Position numbers and translations under genes: made by a program
Assembly (NCBI RefSeq): GCF_009915765.1
Contig: NZ_JAABLQ010000002.1
Span: 124,001-188,000 of the forward strand
Source of the DNA: Pannonibacter sp. XCT-53
GTDB lineage: Bacteria; Pseudomonadota; Alphaproteobacteria; Rhizobiales; Stappiaceae
DNA: 64,000 bases
Direction of reading: 5' to 3'
The notes under the pieces: generated by a model
Told to the model about the DNA's origin: nothing
Seen by the model: the letters and a program-made list of their open reading frames with translations, nothing else
The model's database searches: none
In this document: positions 34,447 through 43,055 of the stretch, one piece after another
How the letters are laid out: each line of letters begins with the position of its first letter
How positions within the stretch are numbered: the first letter of the stretch is position 1

Positions 34447-36024
34447 ATGGAGCTCGTTCCCCTGCTTGACGTCCTGATGTTCGTGGCGGTCGTGGCCTGC
34501 CTGATGTCCGGCTTTCCCGTTGCCTTCACGCTTGCCGGCGTGGCGCTGGTCTTCGCGCTGCTGGGCCATCTGGCCGGCGCGTCGCTGTCGCTCGGGGCGA
34601 TCCCCTTGCGCATCTTCGGCATCATGACCAACGAGACGCTTCTGGCGGTGCCGCTGTTTGTCTTCATGGGGGTGATGCTCGAACGCTCGCGCGTGGCCGA
34701 GGACCTGCTCGAGACCATGGCGCGGATGTTCGGCAAGATGCCGGGCGGGCTTGGCCTGTCGGTGTTCCTCGTCGGCGGCCTGCTGGCTGCCTCGACCGGC
34801 ATCGTCGGCGCCACGGTCGTCACCATGGGCCTGTTGTCGCTGCCGACCATGCTGCGCAACGGCTACAATCCGCGCCTGGCGACCGGGGCGATTGCCGCAT
34901 CCGGCACGCTCGGCCAGATCATCCCGCCCTCCATCGTGCTGGTGTTCCTGGCCGACCAGCTGTCGAATGCCTACCAGACCGCGCAGCGCGAGCTGGGCAA
35001 CTGGTCACCCGATCCCTTTTCCGTCGGGGACCTTTTCGCCGCCGCCCTCATTCCCGGCCTGTGCCTTGTCGGCCTCTACATCCTCTACCAGCTGGTGATC
35101 GCGGTCGTGCGGCCCCAGGACGCGCCGCCGATGCAGATGGCCTCCGGCGAGCGCGTGTCGCTCTCTGCCCTGGTCCGGGTGCTCATCCCGCCGCTTGCGC
35201 TGATCGTCGCCGTGCTCGGCTCGATCCTCGCCGGCGTCGCGACGCCGACGGAGGCTGCGGCGGTCGGCGCGGTCGGTGCCGCGCTTCTGGCGGCGCAGCG
35301 GGCGGAGGGGGCCCGGCCCTGGGTCGTTCCCGGCGCTGCCCTGTCGCTTCTTGGCGCGCTCGTCCTGTCGCGCCTGTTCGACCTGCGCGTCGCCCGGCTC
35401 GAGATCCCGCTGTCCGACTGGATTGCCATCGGTGCGGCAGCGGTCCTCACGCTGGTTGGCTCGGTCTGTCTCGGGCTGGCGCTGCGCAGCGTGGCGCGCG
35501 GCGGCGTGCTCAGGGCCGTGCTGCGGTCGTCCACCCAGATCACGGCGATGGTCTTCACCATCATGATCGGCGCCACCTTCTTCTCCCTCGTCTTCCGTGA
35601 TCTTGGCGGCGACGAGCTGGTCCACGCCCTGCTGAAGGACCTTCCGGGCGGGGCCGTCGGGGCGATGCTGGTGGTGATGGCCGTGATGTTCCTCATGGGC
35701 TTCTTCCTCGACTTTCTCGAGATCGTCTTCATCGTCGTGCCGCTGGTCGCGCCGGTGCTGCTGCAGCTGCCGATGCCGGACGGCTCGGCCATGCATCCGG
35801 CCTGGCTCGGGGTGATGATGGCGGTGAACCTGCAGACCTCGTTCCTCACGCCGCCCTTCGGTTTTGCCCTCTTCTACCTGCGCGGCGTCGCCCCGCCGGA
35901 GGTGAAGAGTTCCGACATCTACCGCGGCATCATTCCCTTCGTGATCCTGCAGCTCCTGATGCTGGTGATCCTCTGGTACGTCCCCGCGCTTGCCACCTGG
36001 CTGCCGCGGGCGATCTACGGCTGA
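34447..36024 (+). CDS. TRAP transporter large permease (DctM), second set
   Basis: A 525-residue membrane protein with the DctM features LFVFMGVMLERSRVAEDLL, STGIVGATVVTMGLLSLPTM, ASGTLGQIIPPSIVLVFLAD and NLQTSFLTPPFGFALFYLRG. It is clearly related to the first set's DctM but lacks the C-terminal extension. Without an adjacent DctP, it either uses the TakP-like protein upstream or a binding protein encoded elsewhere. The ATG at 34447 was chosen because it gives the family N-terminus MELVPLLDVLMF. Confidence 0.93.
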   Translation: MELVPLLDVLMFVAVVACLMSGFPVAFTLAGVALVFALLGHLAGASLSLGAIPLRIFGIMTNETLLAVPLFVFMGVMLERSRVAEDLLETMARMFGKMPGGLGLSVFLVGGLLAASTGIVGATVVTMGLLSLPTMLRNGYNPRLATGAIAASGTLGQIIPPSIVLVFLADQLSNAYQTAQRELGNWSPDPFSVGDLFAAALIPGLCLVGLYILYQLVIAVVRPQDAPPMQMASGERVSLSALVRVLIPPLALIVAVLGSILAGVATPTEAAAVGAVGAALLAAQRAEGARPWVVPGAALSLLGALVLSRLFDLRVARLEIPLSDWIAIGAAAVLTLVGSVCLGLALRSVARGGVLRAVLRSSTQITAMVFTIMIGATFFSLVFRDLGGDELVHALLKDLPGGAVGAMLVVMAVMFLMGFFLDFLEIVFIVVPLVAPVLLQLPMPDGSAMHPAWLGVMMAVNLQTSFLTPPFGFALFYLRGVAPPEVKSSDIYRGIIPFVILQLLMLVILWYVPALATWLPRAIYG

Positions 36025-36109
36025 CGCGGCGGCGCGACGGTTGTTGCGCTGCGTCATGCCGGACGGCTTGATCGGCCCCGTCCCTGCCGGTCACACTGGC
36101 CGCCACACG

Positions 36110-36142
36110 GGTCCCCTGACCGGCGCAGCAGGGTCAGGGACC
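36110..36142. repeat. Hairpin in the dctM-ior spacer
   Basis: GGTCCCCTGACC and GGTCAGGGACC pair over 11 bp with one bulged C and a 10-base loop. There is no T tract. It could be a weak terminator or a regulatory dyad for the downstream oxidoreductase gene. The rest of the 203-bp spacer shows nothing clear. Confidence 0.45.
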
Positions 36143-36227
36143 AGCATCAGGGAGGAGGGCGGATGCGCGGGGCGGCCGGAGGGGCGCCCTGCCGCGTGTC
36201 GGTGGCCTCGCCTGTGGAGGAGGCGGC

Positions 36228-39200
36228 ATGGCACGCAAGACGGTGGCCCTTGACGACAAGTATGACCTGACGGCCGGGCGCATTTATGTGTCCGGCACCC
36301 AGGCGCTGATCCGCCTGGCGCTGATGCAGAAGGCACGCGACCGCGCCGCCGGCCACCACACCGCCGGCTATGTCACCGGTTACCGCGGCTCACCGCTCGG
36401 CGGTCTCGACCAGCAGTTCGAGCGCGCCGCGCGTCAGCTTGCCGCCGAGGACATCCTGTTCCGGACGGCCATCAACGAGGATCTTGCCGCCACCGCGCTC
36501 TGGGGCACACAGCAGGCCGCGATGCGCGGCGAGGGCCGGTTCGAGGGGGTCTTCGGCTTCTGGTACGGCAAGGGGCCGGGCGTCGACCGCAGCGGCGATG
36601 CCTTCCGCCACGCCAATCTGGCCGGCACCGCTCCGCTCGGCGGCGTGCTCGCGCTGATGGGCGACGATCACACCTGCGAAAGCTCGACCACCGCGCACCA
36701 GAGCGAGTTTGCCTTCGTCGACGCGATGATGCCGATCCTCAATCCGGCCGGGGTGCAGGAGATCCTCGACTTCGGCCTCATCGGCCTTGCCCTGTCACGC
36801 TATGCCGGCGTGTGGGCCGGGCTGAAATGCGTCAAGGATACGGTCGAATCCACGGCCACCGTCGACGGCCGTCCCGACCGCGTCATCCTTAGGCTTCCGG
36901 AGTTCGTCCTGCCGCCCGAGGGCGTCAGCATCCGTCCGCGCGACCATCCCCTCGCCCAGGAGGCGCGGCTGCACCAGGTGAAGCTGCCGGCGGCGCGGGC
37001 CTTCCTGTCCGCCAACGCGGTGGACCGGCTGGTGCTCGCCGGCGGGCCGTCGCCGCGCATCGGCCTTCTCACCACCGGCAAGAGCCACCTGGACACGCTG
37101 CAGGCGCTTGCCGATCTCGGTCTCGACGAGGGAGAGGCAGCGCGTCACGGCCTGCGGCTCCTGAAGATCGGCTGCCCCTGGCCACTCGATGCCGAGGCCG
37201 TGCGCCACTTCGCCGAGGGGCTGGAGCTGGTGCTGGTCATCGAGGAGAAACGCGCCCTCATCGAGCCTCAGGTGAAGGAGGCGCTCTACGGCCGGGCCAA
37301 CGCGCCCGTGGTGATCGGCAAGCGCGACGAGGCGCAGGAGAGCCTGTTCCAGAGCCACGGCGCGCTCGACAGCAACCGGATCGCGCTGGCCATCGGCCGG
37401 CGTCTTCTCGCCCGCCGGCCGGACGAGCGCCTTGCCGCCCGGCTGGCGGAGGTGGACCGGCTGCAGCAGGCGCTGGCCGCCAGCAGCGATGTGGCCACGC
37501 GCATCCCCTATTTCTGTCCGGGCTGCCCGCACAATTCCTCCACCCCGATTCCGGAGGGCAGCCGCGCCTATGCCGGCATCGGCTGCCACTACATGGTGCA
37601 GTGGATGGACCGCAACACCGAGGGCTACACCCAGATGGGCGGGGAGGGCGCCAACTGGATCGGCGAGGCCCCCTTCTCCACCCGCGCGCATGTGTTCCAG
37701 AACCTTGGCGACGGCACCTACAATCACTCCGGCTCCATGGCGATCCGCGCGGCCCGGGCCGCCGGCGTCACCATGACCTACAAGATCCTGTTCAACGATG
37801 CCGTCGCCATGACCGGCGGACAGCGCAACGACGGTGGCCTGACGGTGCCGCAGATCGCGGCCCAGGTCGCCGCCGAAGGCGTCGGCCGCATTGCCGTGGT
37901 CACCGATGAGCCGGCCAAGTACCCGTCCGCCACCGCCTGGCCGCAGGGCACGACCATCGACCACCGCGACGATCTCCTGGCCGTCGAGCGGGAGCTGGCT
38001 GCCCATCCGGGCCTGTCGGTGCTGATCTACGACCAGACCTGCGCGGCCGAGAAGCGTCGCCGCCGCAAGCGCGGTGCCATGCCCGACCCTGACCGTCGCG
38101 TCGTCATCAACGACCTGGTCTGCGAGGGCTGCGGCGACTGCGGCGTCCAGTCCAACTGCGTCGCGATCCAGCCGCTGGAGACCGAATGGGGCCGCAAGCG
38201 GCGCATCGACCAGTCGGCCTGCAACAAGGACTTCTCCTGTCTCAAGGGCTTCTGTCCCAGCTTCGTCACGCTGGAGGGCGCGGTGCTCAGGGGCGCGCGG
38301 GCGATCCCCGAACCGCCGGCCGTTGCGGCGCCCGAGACGTCCGCGCTCGACGGCGTGCGCGGCATCCTGATCACCGGCGTCGGCGGGACGGGCGTGGTCA
38401 CGGTTGGCGCGATCCTCGGCATGGCTGCCCATCTGGAGGGGCGGGGCTGCGGCCTCATCGACATGGCCGGCCTGGCGCAGAAGGGCGGCGCGGTGACGAC
38501 CCATCTCAAGCTTGCGCCGCGACCGGAGGACATCTCCACGCTGCGGATCGCGGCCGGCGGTGCCGATGTGCTGATCGGCTGTGACATCGTGGTCGCGGGC
38601 AGCGCCCGGGTGCTGGCCGCCTGCGATCCCGCCCGCACGGTGGCGGTCGTCAACACCCATGAGGTCATGCCGGGCGATTTCGCCCGCAATGCCGACTTCT
38701 CGCTGCCGGGTCGCCGGCTGGAACGGGCGCTGCGGGCGCGCTGCCGTCCCGGGCAGGCGCTGTTCCTCGATGCGCATGCGGCGGCCGAACGCCTGTTCGG
38801 CGACAGCATCGCCGCCAACCTGATGATGCTCGGCGCAGCCTGCCAGACCGGGGCCGTGCCCCTGTCGCCGGACAGTCTCGAAGCCGCGATCCGGCTCAAT
38901 GGCGTGGCTGTTGCCATGAATCTCGCCGCCTTCCGCTGGGGCCGGGTTGCGGTTGCCGATCCCGCGGCGCTGCAGCGGGCGCTGGCCGGTGCCGGCGTCC
39001 CGCAAGCCGTCGGCAGCAACGATCCGGCGCAGCAGAGCCTCGAGACCCTCCTTGCGCGTCGCGTCGCGTTTCTGACCGCCTATCAGGATCCCGCCTATGC
39101 GGAGCGCTACCGCCGCCGGATCGAGACGCTCGCCGCCCGGGAGGCGGCGGTGCTCGGGACGACAGGCGGGGCGGAGGCCGGCATTGCCCGGGTGGCCGCA

Positions 39201-39707
39201 CAGCAGCTCTTCCGCCTGATGGCGATCAAGGACGAGTACGAGGTCGCGCGGCTCTACACCGATGGCCAGTTTGCCGCGCGTCTTGCGGCCGGGTTCGAGA
39301 CGCCGGGGCGGATGGTGCTGCATCTGGCCCCGCCGCTCTTGTCGCGCGTCGATCCCCGCACCGGTCGTCCGGCCAAACGCGCCTTCGGTCCCTGGATCCT
39401 GCCGCTGTTGCGGCTGCTTGCGAAGGGCAAGCGGCTGCGCGGCACGGTGCTGGATCTGTTCGGCCGCACGGCCGAGCGGCGGATGGAGCGGGGGCTGCTG
39501 GCCGATTACGAGGCAACCCTCGACGAGATCGCGGCGGACCTGACCGCTGACCGGGCCGAGGCGGCCCGGGCACTGGTCGCCTGGCCGGAACAGATCCGCG
39601 GCTTCGGCCCGGTGAAGGAGGCCAGTGTGCCGGCCGCCCGCAGCCGGCAGGCGGCAGCACTCGCGGCCTTCCGCACCGCCGGACGTGTTCCCGAGGCGGC
39701 TGAATAG
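36228..39707 (+). CDS. Indolepyruvate ferredoxin oxidoreductase family protein (fused subunits)
   Basis: A 1159-residue single-chain 2-oxo acid:ferredoxin oxidoreductase. The N-terminal pyrimidine-binding domain has GYRGSPLGGLDQQ. The thiamine-diphosphate domain has IGCHYMVQWMDRN and NLGDGTYNHSG. An iron-sulfur region near residue 632 has CEGCGDCGVQSNC and CNKDFSCLKGFCPS. The gamma domain has GVGGTGVVTVGAI and GLAQKGGAVTTH. It oxidatively decarboxylates arylpyruvates or branched 2-oxo acids to acyl-CoA. The proximity of TakP-type transport and leucine dehydrogenase fits 2-oxo acid metabolism. GGAGGAGG precedes the ATG. Confidence 0.92.
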   Translation: MARKTVALDDKYDLTAGRIYVSGTQALIRLALMQKARDRAAGHHTAGYVTGYRGSPLGGLDQQFERAARQLAAEDILFRTAINEDLAATALWGTQQAAMRGEGRFEGVFGFWYGKGPGVDRSGDAFRHANLAGTAPLGGVLALMGDDHTCESSTTAHQSEFAFVDAMMPILNPAGVQEILDFGLIGLALSRYAGVWAGLKCVKDTVESTATVDGRPDRVILRLPEFVLPPEGVSIRPRDHPLAQEARLHQVKLPAARAFLSANAVDRLVLAGGPSPRIGLLTTGKSHLDTLQALADLGLDEGEAARHGLRLLKIGCPWPLDAEAVRHFAEGLELVLVIEEKRALIEPQVKEALYGRANAPVVIGKRDEAQESLFQSHGALDSNRIALAIGRRLLARRPDERLAARLAEVDRLQQALAASSDVATRIPYFCPGCPHNSSTPIPEGSRAYAGIGCHYMVQWMDRNTEGYTQMGGEGANWIGEAPFSTRAHVFQNLGDGTYNHSGSMAIRAARAAGVTMTYKILFNDAVAMTGGQRNDGGLTVPQIAAQVAAEGVGRIAVVTDEPAKYPSATAWPQGTTIDHRDDLLAVERELAAHPGLSVLIYDQTCAAEKRRRRKRGAMPDPDRRVVINDLVCEGCGDCGVQSNCVAIQPLETEWGRKRRIDQSACNKDFSCLKGFCPSFVTLEGAVLRGARAIPEPPAVAAPETSALDGVRGILITGVGGTGVVTVGAILGMAAHLEGRGCGLIDMAGLAQKGGAVTTHLKLAPRPEDISTLRIAAGGADVLIGCDIVVAGSARVLAACDPARTVAVVNTHEVMPGDFARNADFSLPGRRLERALRARCRPGQALFLDAHAAAERLFGDSIAANLMMLGAACQTGAVPLSPDSLEAAIRLNGVAVAMNLAAFRWGRVAVADPAALQRALAGAGVPQAVGSNDPAQQSLETLLARRVAFLTAYQDPAYAERYRRRIETLAAREAAVLGTTGGAEAGIARVAAQQLFRLMAIKDEYEVARLYTDGQFAARLAAGFETPGRMVLHLAPPLLSRVDPRTGRPAKRAFGPWILPLLRLLAKGKRLRGTVLDLFGRTAERRMERGLLADYEATLDEIAADLTADRAEAARALVAWPEQIRGFGPVKEASVPAARSRQAAALAAFRTAGRVPEAAE

Positions 39708-39714
39708 CCGCCTC
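39693..39714 (+). terminator. Hairpin spanning the ior stop codon
   Basis: GAGGCGGCT-GAAT-AGCCGCCTC is a perfect 9-bp stem with the TAG stop at the edge of its loop. There is no T tract directly after it. A second identical copy occurs at 39970-39991, beyond the repeat element, which separates this one from whatever followed it originally. Confidence 0.6.
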
Positions 39715-39716
39715 CC

Positions 39717-39967
39717 AGACTGCTGACAAACTTCGGCGTTTCGTCAGTTTGCCGTCATTCCGGACAAGGTGAGCGTTCAGCGAACCGCAGATCCGGAAAC
39801 CAGCATGTCTGTGCGAGCGCAAGCGAGCTCGTAGACAAATCAATGCGACAAGACTTGTGACTGACAAGCTTGTCGCGCTTCGCGCGGCTGATGTCTGGAT
39901 CCCGGCTCGGCGCTTCGCTCACGCTCAGCTGGGCCGGGATGACTGTGAGTGGGTTTGTCAGCAGTCT
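39717..39967. mobile_element. MITE-like non-coding element with 15-bp terminal inverted repeats
   Basis: AGACTGCTGACAAAC at the left end is repeated exactly, inverted, at the right end. Inside, GTCATTCCGG (39754-39763) and CCGGGATGAC (39934-39943) and GCGACAAG/CTTGTCGC (39845/39869) form further inverted pairs, so the whole 251 bp could fold on itself. Both ends are flanked by the same direct 23-bp sequence (39693-39715 and 39970-39992). It encodes no credible protein. The pattern fits a miniature inverted-repeat element or an intergenic palindromic repeat. Only copies elsewhere in the genome would show mobility. Confidence 0.6.
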
Positions 39968-39973
39968 GCGAGG

Positions 39974-40050
39974 CGGCTGAATAGCCGCCTCCTTCACAGG
40001 ATGCCCGGCTGAATAGCCGCCTCCTTCACAGGATGCCCGGCTGGACAGGC
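39974..40050. repeat. 32-bp direct repeats containing the hairpin sequence
   Basis: Two complete 32-bp units (39974-40005 and 40006-40037, starting CGGCTGAATAGCCGCCTCC) and a degenerate third lie between the repeat element and the response-regulator stop. The unit contains one arm and loop of the ior-end hairpin, so it arose by local duplication of that terminator. Together with the element it fills the 346-bp gap after ior. Confidence 0.8.
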
Positions 40051-40053
40051 GCC

Positions 40054-40782
40054 TCAGGTCCAGTCGACGGTCGAGGTCAGCATGTAGCCGGAGCCGTAGA
40101 TCGTGCGGATCAGCGGCGTTCCGCCCTCGCCGGACAGTTTCTTGCGCAGGCGTGACACGCGGACGTCGATCGACCGGTCGAGGCTTTCGTCCCGGCCGCC
40201 GTGTTCGAGGAGATAGTCGCGCGACAGCACCCGTTTCGGAGCCTTGAGCAGCGCCTCCAGCAGCGTTGCCTCGCCGGTGGACAGGAAGCTCTCCTCGCCG
40301 TTCGGGCTCACCAGCCGGTGGGACGAGGGGTCGAACACATGGCCGGAGAACCGCGCCACGCGACCGTTCCCGGCCGGCTTCGGCCGGTCGGCGGCGCGCC
40401 GCAGCACCGAGCGCAGCCGGGCCACCACCTCGCGCGGGTCGAAGGGCTTCACCACATAGTCGTCGGCGCCCAGTTCCAGTCCCATCACCCGGTCGGAGGA
40501 ATGGCTGCGGGCCGACAACACCAGGATCGGGACGAAGGTCCGGCGGCGGATCTCGTTGATCAGCACCATGCCCTCCATGTCCGGCAGGCCCAGGTCGATC
40601 AGGCAGGCTTCCGGCACCTGCCGGTCCAGCGCTTTCAGCATGTCGGCGGCGGTTGCGAAACTCTCCGTCCTGAACCCGAACTGCGCCAGCGTTTCCGCCA
40701 GCAGCGCGCAGATCGCGGCTTCGTCGTCGACCACATAGACCAGACCGGCGGTGGGGGCGGGGCTCGGGATCTGCTGGCTCAT
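40054..40782 (-). CDS. OmpR/PhoB-family response regulator
   Basis: A 242-residue regulator. The receiver domain has YVVDDEAAICALLAETL, phospho-Asp in CLIDLGLPDMEG and VKPFDPREVVARL. A winged helix (LSTGEATLLEALLKAPKRVLSRD, then RSIDVRVSRLRKKL and YGSGYML) follows. Its ATG overlaps the stop of the hybrid kinase gene upstream (ATGA), so they form a two-component pair. Confidence 0.93.
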   Translation of the reverse strand: MSQQIPSPAPTAGLVYVVDDEAAICALLAETLAQFGFRTESFATAADMLKALDRQVPEACLIDLGLPDMEGMVLINEIRRRTFVPILVLSARSHSSDRVMGLELGADDYVVKPFDPREVVARLRSVLRRAADRPKPAGNGRVARFSGHVFDPSSHRLVSPNGEESFLSTGEATLLEALLKAPKRVLSRDYLLEHGGRDESLDRSIDVRVSRLRKKLSGEGGTPLIRTIYGSGYMLTSTVDWT

Positions 40783-42752
40783 GGGCTCACGATGGCTTTC
40801 AGGGTTTCGGCCAGCTTGCGGCTGTCGAAGGGCTTGGCCAGCACGGGAAAGCCGGTGTCGCCGCCCGCGCTGCACGCCCCGGTCTCGCCCGCGCCGCCCT
40901 CGCCCAGATCGGCATAGCCGGTCATCAGGGCAATGCCAATGTCGGGGCGCAGGCCGCGCACCTTGCGGGCCAGCGCAAGGCCATTCATCTGCCCGGGCAT
41001 GACGATGTCGCTCAGCATGGCCCGGATCTCGCCCACGTCTGCGGCCAGATCGGCGGCGTCGGCCGCGCCTTCTGCCGTCAGCACGGTGTAGCCCAGATCC
41101 TTGATCTGCTGCGCCACCGTTTCGGCCACCGCCGGGTCATCCTCCACTAGCAGCACCAGTTCGCCGGCGCCATGCGGCAGCGGTCCGCCCGCGTCCGCTG
41201 CCCGGCTGCCGGTGCCGCTGGCGCTCAGGCGCGCCGGCAGCAGCAGGATCACGGCGGTCCCCTCGCCGGGCGCCGATTCGATCCGCACCGAGCCGCGGAC
41301 CTGCTTAGCGAGGCCATAGACCATCGACAGGCCGAGGCCGGATCCGGTGCCGAAGGGCTTGGTGGTGAAGAACGGCTCGAAGACCCGCATCCGCGTGTCG
41401 TCGTCCATGCCATGGCCGGTGTCGCGCACGACGATCCGGGCGTAGGTGCCCGGCGTCACGCCGGCCGCGACCGCGTGCTTGGCGGCCAGGGTGGCCGGCG
41501 TCAGGCTGACGCTGATCTCGCCGCCGTCGGGCAGCGCGTCCCGGGCGTTGAAAACGAGGTTCACCAGTGCCGTTTCGAGCTGCGAGGGGTCCAGCCGCGC
41601 CGTCAGCGGGTCGGTGCAGGCCTCGAAGCGCAGGCGGATGGTCGGCGGCAGCGAGCCGGCCAGCAGCGTCGCCGTGTTGTCGAGCACCTTGTTCAGCGAG
41701 GTGTCGATCACGTCCTGGGCCTTGCCCCGGCTGAAGGCGAGCAGGCGCTGGGTCAGGTCCGCGCCGCGCTGTGCCGCCTGCAGCATGGGGGCCAGATGTG
41801 CCTCCACGTCCGACGCGCTGACGGCGGCGCCCTTGCGTTTCAGGCTCAGCAGGTTGCCCGTCAGGATCGCCAGCAGGTTGTTGAAGTCATGCGCCAGTCC
41901 GCCTGTCAGCTGCCCGACGGCGTCCATGCGCTGCGACTGCACCAGCGCGGCCTCGCTGCGCTTCTGGTCGCTGGCGTCCAGCGACAGCACGAAGATGCCG
42001 AGCGTCCGGCCGTCGGCGGTCATGTCGGGGATCAGGGTCGAGCGCATGTAGGCCAGCTCGCCATCGGGCTTGGCGCGGCTGTACTCGTAGGAGACCGCGT
42101 TGCCCTCGAAGGCCCATTCGATGTAGGGCCTCAGCTCGGCATAGAGATCCGGTCCCAGCACTTCCGCCGGCGAGCGGCCGACGATCGAGGCGACCGACTG
42201 TCCGAACCAGTCGGCATAGCGCCGGTTGGCAAACCGGAACACCGGCCCCGAACCGACATAGGCGATCAGGGCCGGCACGTTGTCGGTGACCAGCCGCAGC
42301 CAGTCCTCGCTCTGCTGCAGCGCGCGCGAGCGCTCCGCGACGGTGCGCTCGAGCTTTTCCTGCCGCCGCCGCTCGGCGGTGATGTCGGTGTAGGTGGTGA
42401 CAAAGCCGCCCTGCGGCAGCGGTGTGCCGCTGACCGCGATCACCTGTCCGTTGGGGCGCACGCGCTCGAAGTAGTGCGGCTCGAATCGCGCGGCGCGCTC
42501 CAGCCGCCGCTGGATCTTGCCCTCGATGTCGCCGGGGCCGTATTCGCCCCGCTCCGCATTCACCCGCAGGAAGGCCTCGAGATGCGTCCCGCGCCGCGCC
42601 AGTGCGTGCGGCAGGTCCAGCATCTCGTAGAGGCCCCGGTTCCAGGCCACCAGCCGCAGGTCCGCGTCAAACACCGAGAAGCCCTGACTGATATGGTCAA
42701 GGGCAGCCTGCATCAGGTCGATCTGGGCCTGCTGGGACGAGGTCTCGCTCAT
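40779..42752 (-). CDS. Hybrid sensor histidine kinase with PAS-7 and PAS domains
   Basis: A 657-residue soluble kinase. PAS-7-like domain 1 is at about 10-120 ([22 protein letters not shown]) and PAS domain 2 at about 145-265. The dimerisation domain has phospho-His in [17 protein letters not shown]. HATPase has [14 protein letters not shown] and [20 protein letters not shown]. The C-terminal receiver begins [13 protein letters not shown], with [11 protein letters not shown]. No transmembrane helix, so it senses a cytoplasmic signal. The start is uncertain: ATG 42752 has only a poor ribosome-binding site. Confidence 0.9.
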   Translation of the reverse strand: MSETSSQQAQIDLMQAALDHISQGFSVFDADLRLVAWNRGLYEMLDLPHALARRGTHLEAFLRVNAERGEYGPGDIEGKIQRRLERAARFEPHYFERVRPNGQVIAVSGTPLPQGGFVTTYTDITAERRRQEKLERTVAERSRALQQSEDWLRLVTDNVPALIAYVGSGPVFRFANRRYADWFGQSVASIVGRSPAEVLGPDLYAELRPYIEWAFEGNAVSYEYSRAKPDGELAYMRSTLIPDMTADGRTLGIFVLSLDASDQKRSEAALVQSQRMDAVGQLTGGLAHDFNNLLAILTGNLLSLKRKGAAVSASDVEAHLAPMLQAAQRGADLTQRLLAFSRGKAQDVIDTSLNKVLDNTATLLAGSLPPTIRLRFEACTDPLTARLDPSQLETALVNLVFNARDALPDGGEISVSLTPATLAAKHAVAAGVTPGTYARIVVRDTGHGMDDDTRMRVFEPFFTTKPFGTGSGLGLSMVYGLAKQVRGSVRIESAPGEGTAVILLLPARLSASGTGSRAADAGGPLPHGAGELVLLVEDDPAVAETVAQQIKDLGYTVLTAEGAADAADLAADVGEIRAMLSDIVMPGQMNGLALARKVRGLRPDIGIALMTGYADLGEGGAGETGACSAGGDTGFPVLAKPFDSRKLAETLKAIVSP

Positions 42753-43055
42753 GCTGTCGACTGTAGGCAAGCCTGCGCGCCGGCGCCAGTCACCCATGCG
42801 GCGGACCGCACTGCGGTGGGGCGGGCGGCAGGGTCATGCTGCCCTGCAACAGGTTTCCAGGGTTAACGAAACATTTCGTCACAATCTGCACATACTGGCG
42901 AAATCTGCCTGCCCTAGCGTCTGTCCTGCGTGTGGGGACGGCCCGCTGCACCCCTCCCTCGATTGGGGGGCTGTACAGCGGGGAGGAGCCGTCGTTCCAT
43001 GCGTGAACAAGCGCGACCCCGACCAACGGGGCGCACATCAAGGGTGGAACACGCT
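42753..43055. other. 303-bp divergent region between kinase and acyl-CoA synthetase operon
   Basis: Contains a perfect palindrome ACGAAA-CA-TTTCGT (42866-42879), a candidate operator that may serve either direction. The rest shows no gene and no clear promoter boxes. Confidence 0.5.

Noticed and set aside
39755..39997. An 80-codon frame in the intergenic repeat element
   Set aside because: It runs through the inverted-repeat element and terminator copies, has no ribosome-binding site, and looks like the spurious peptides predicted from intergenic repeats.
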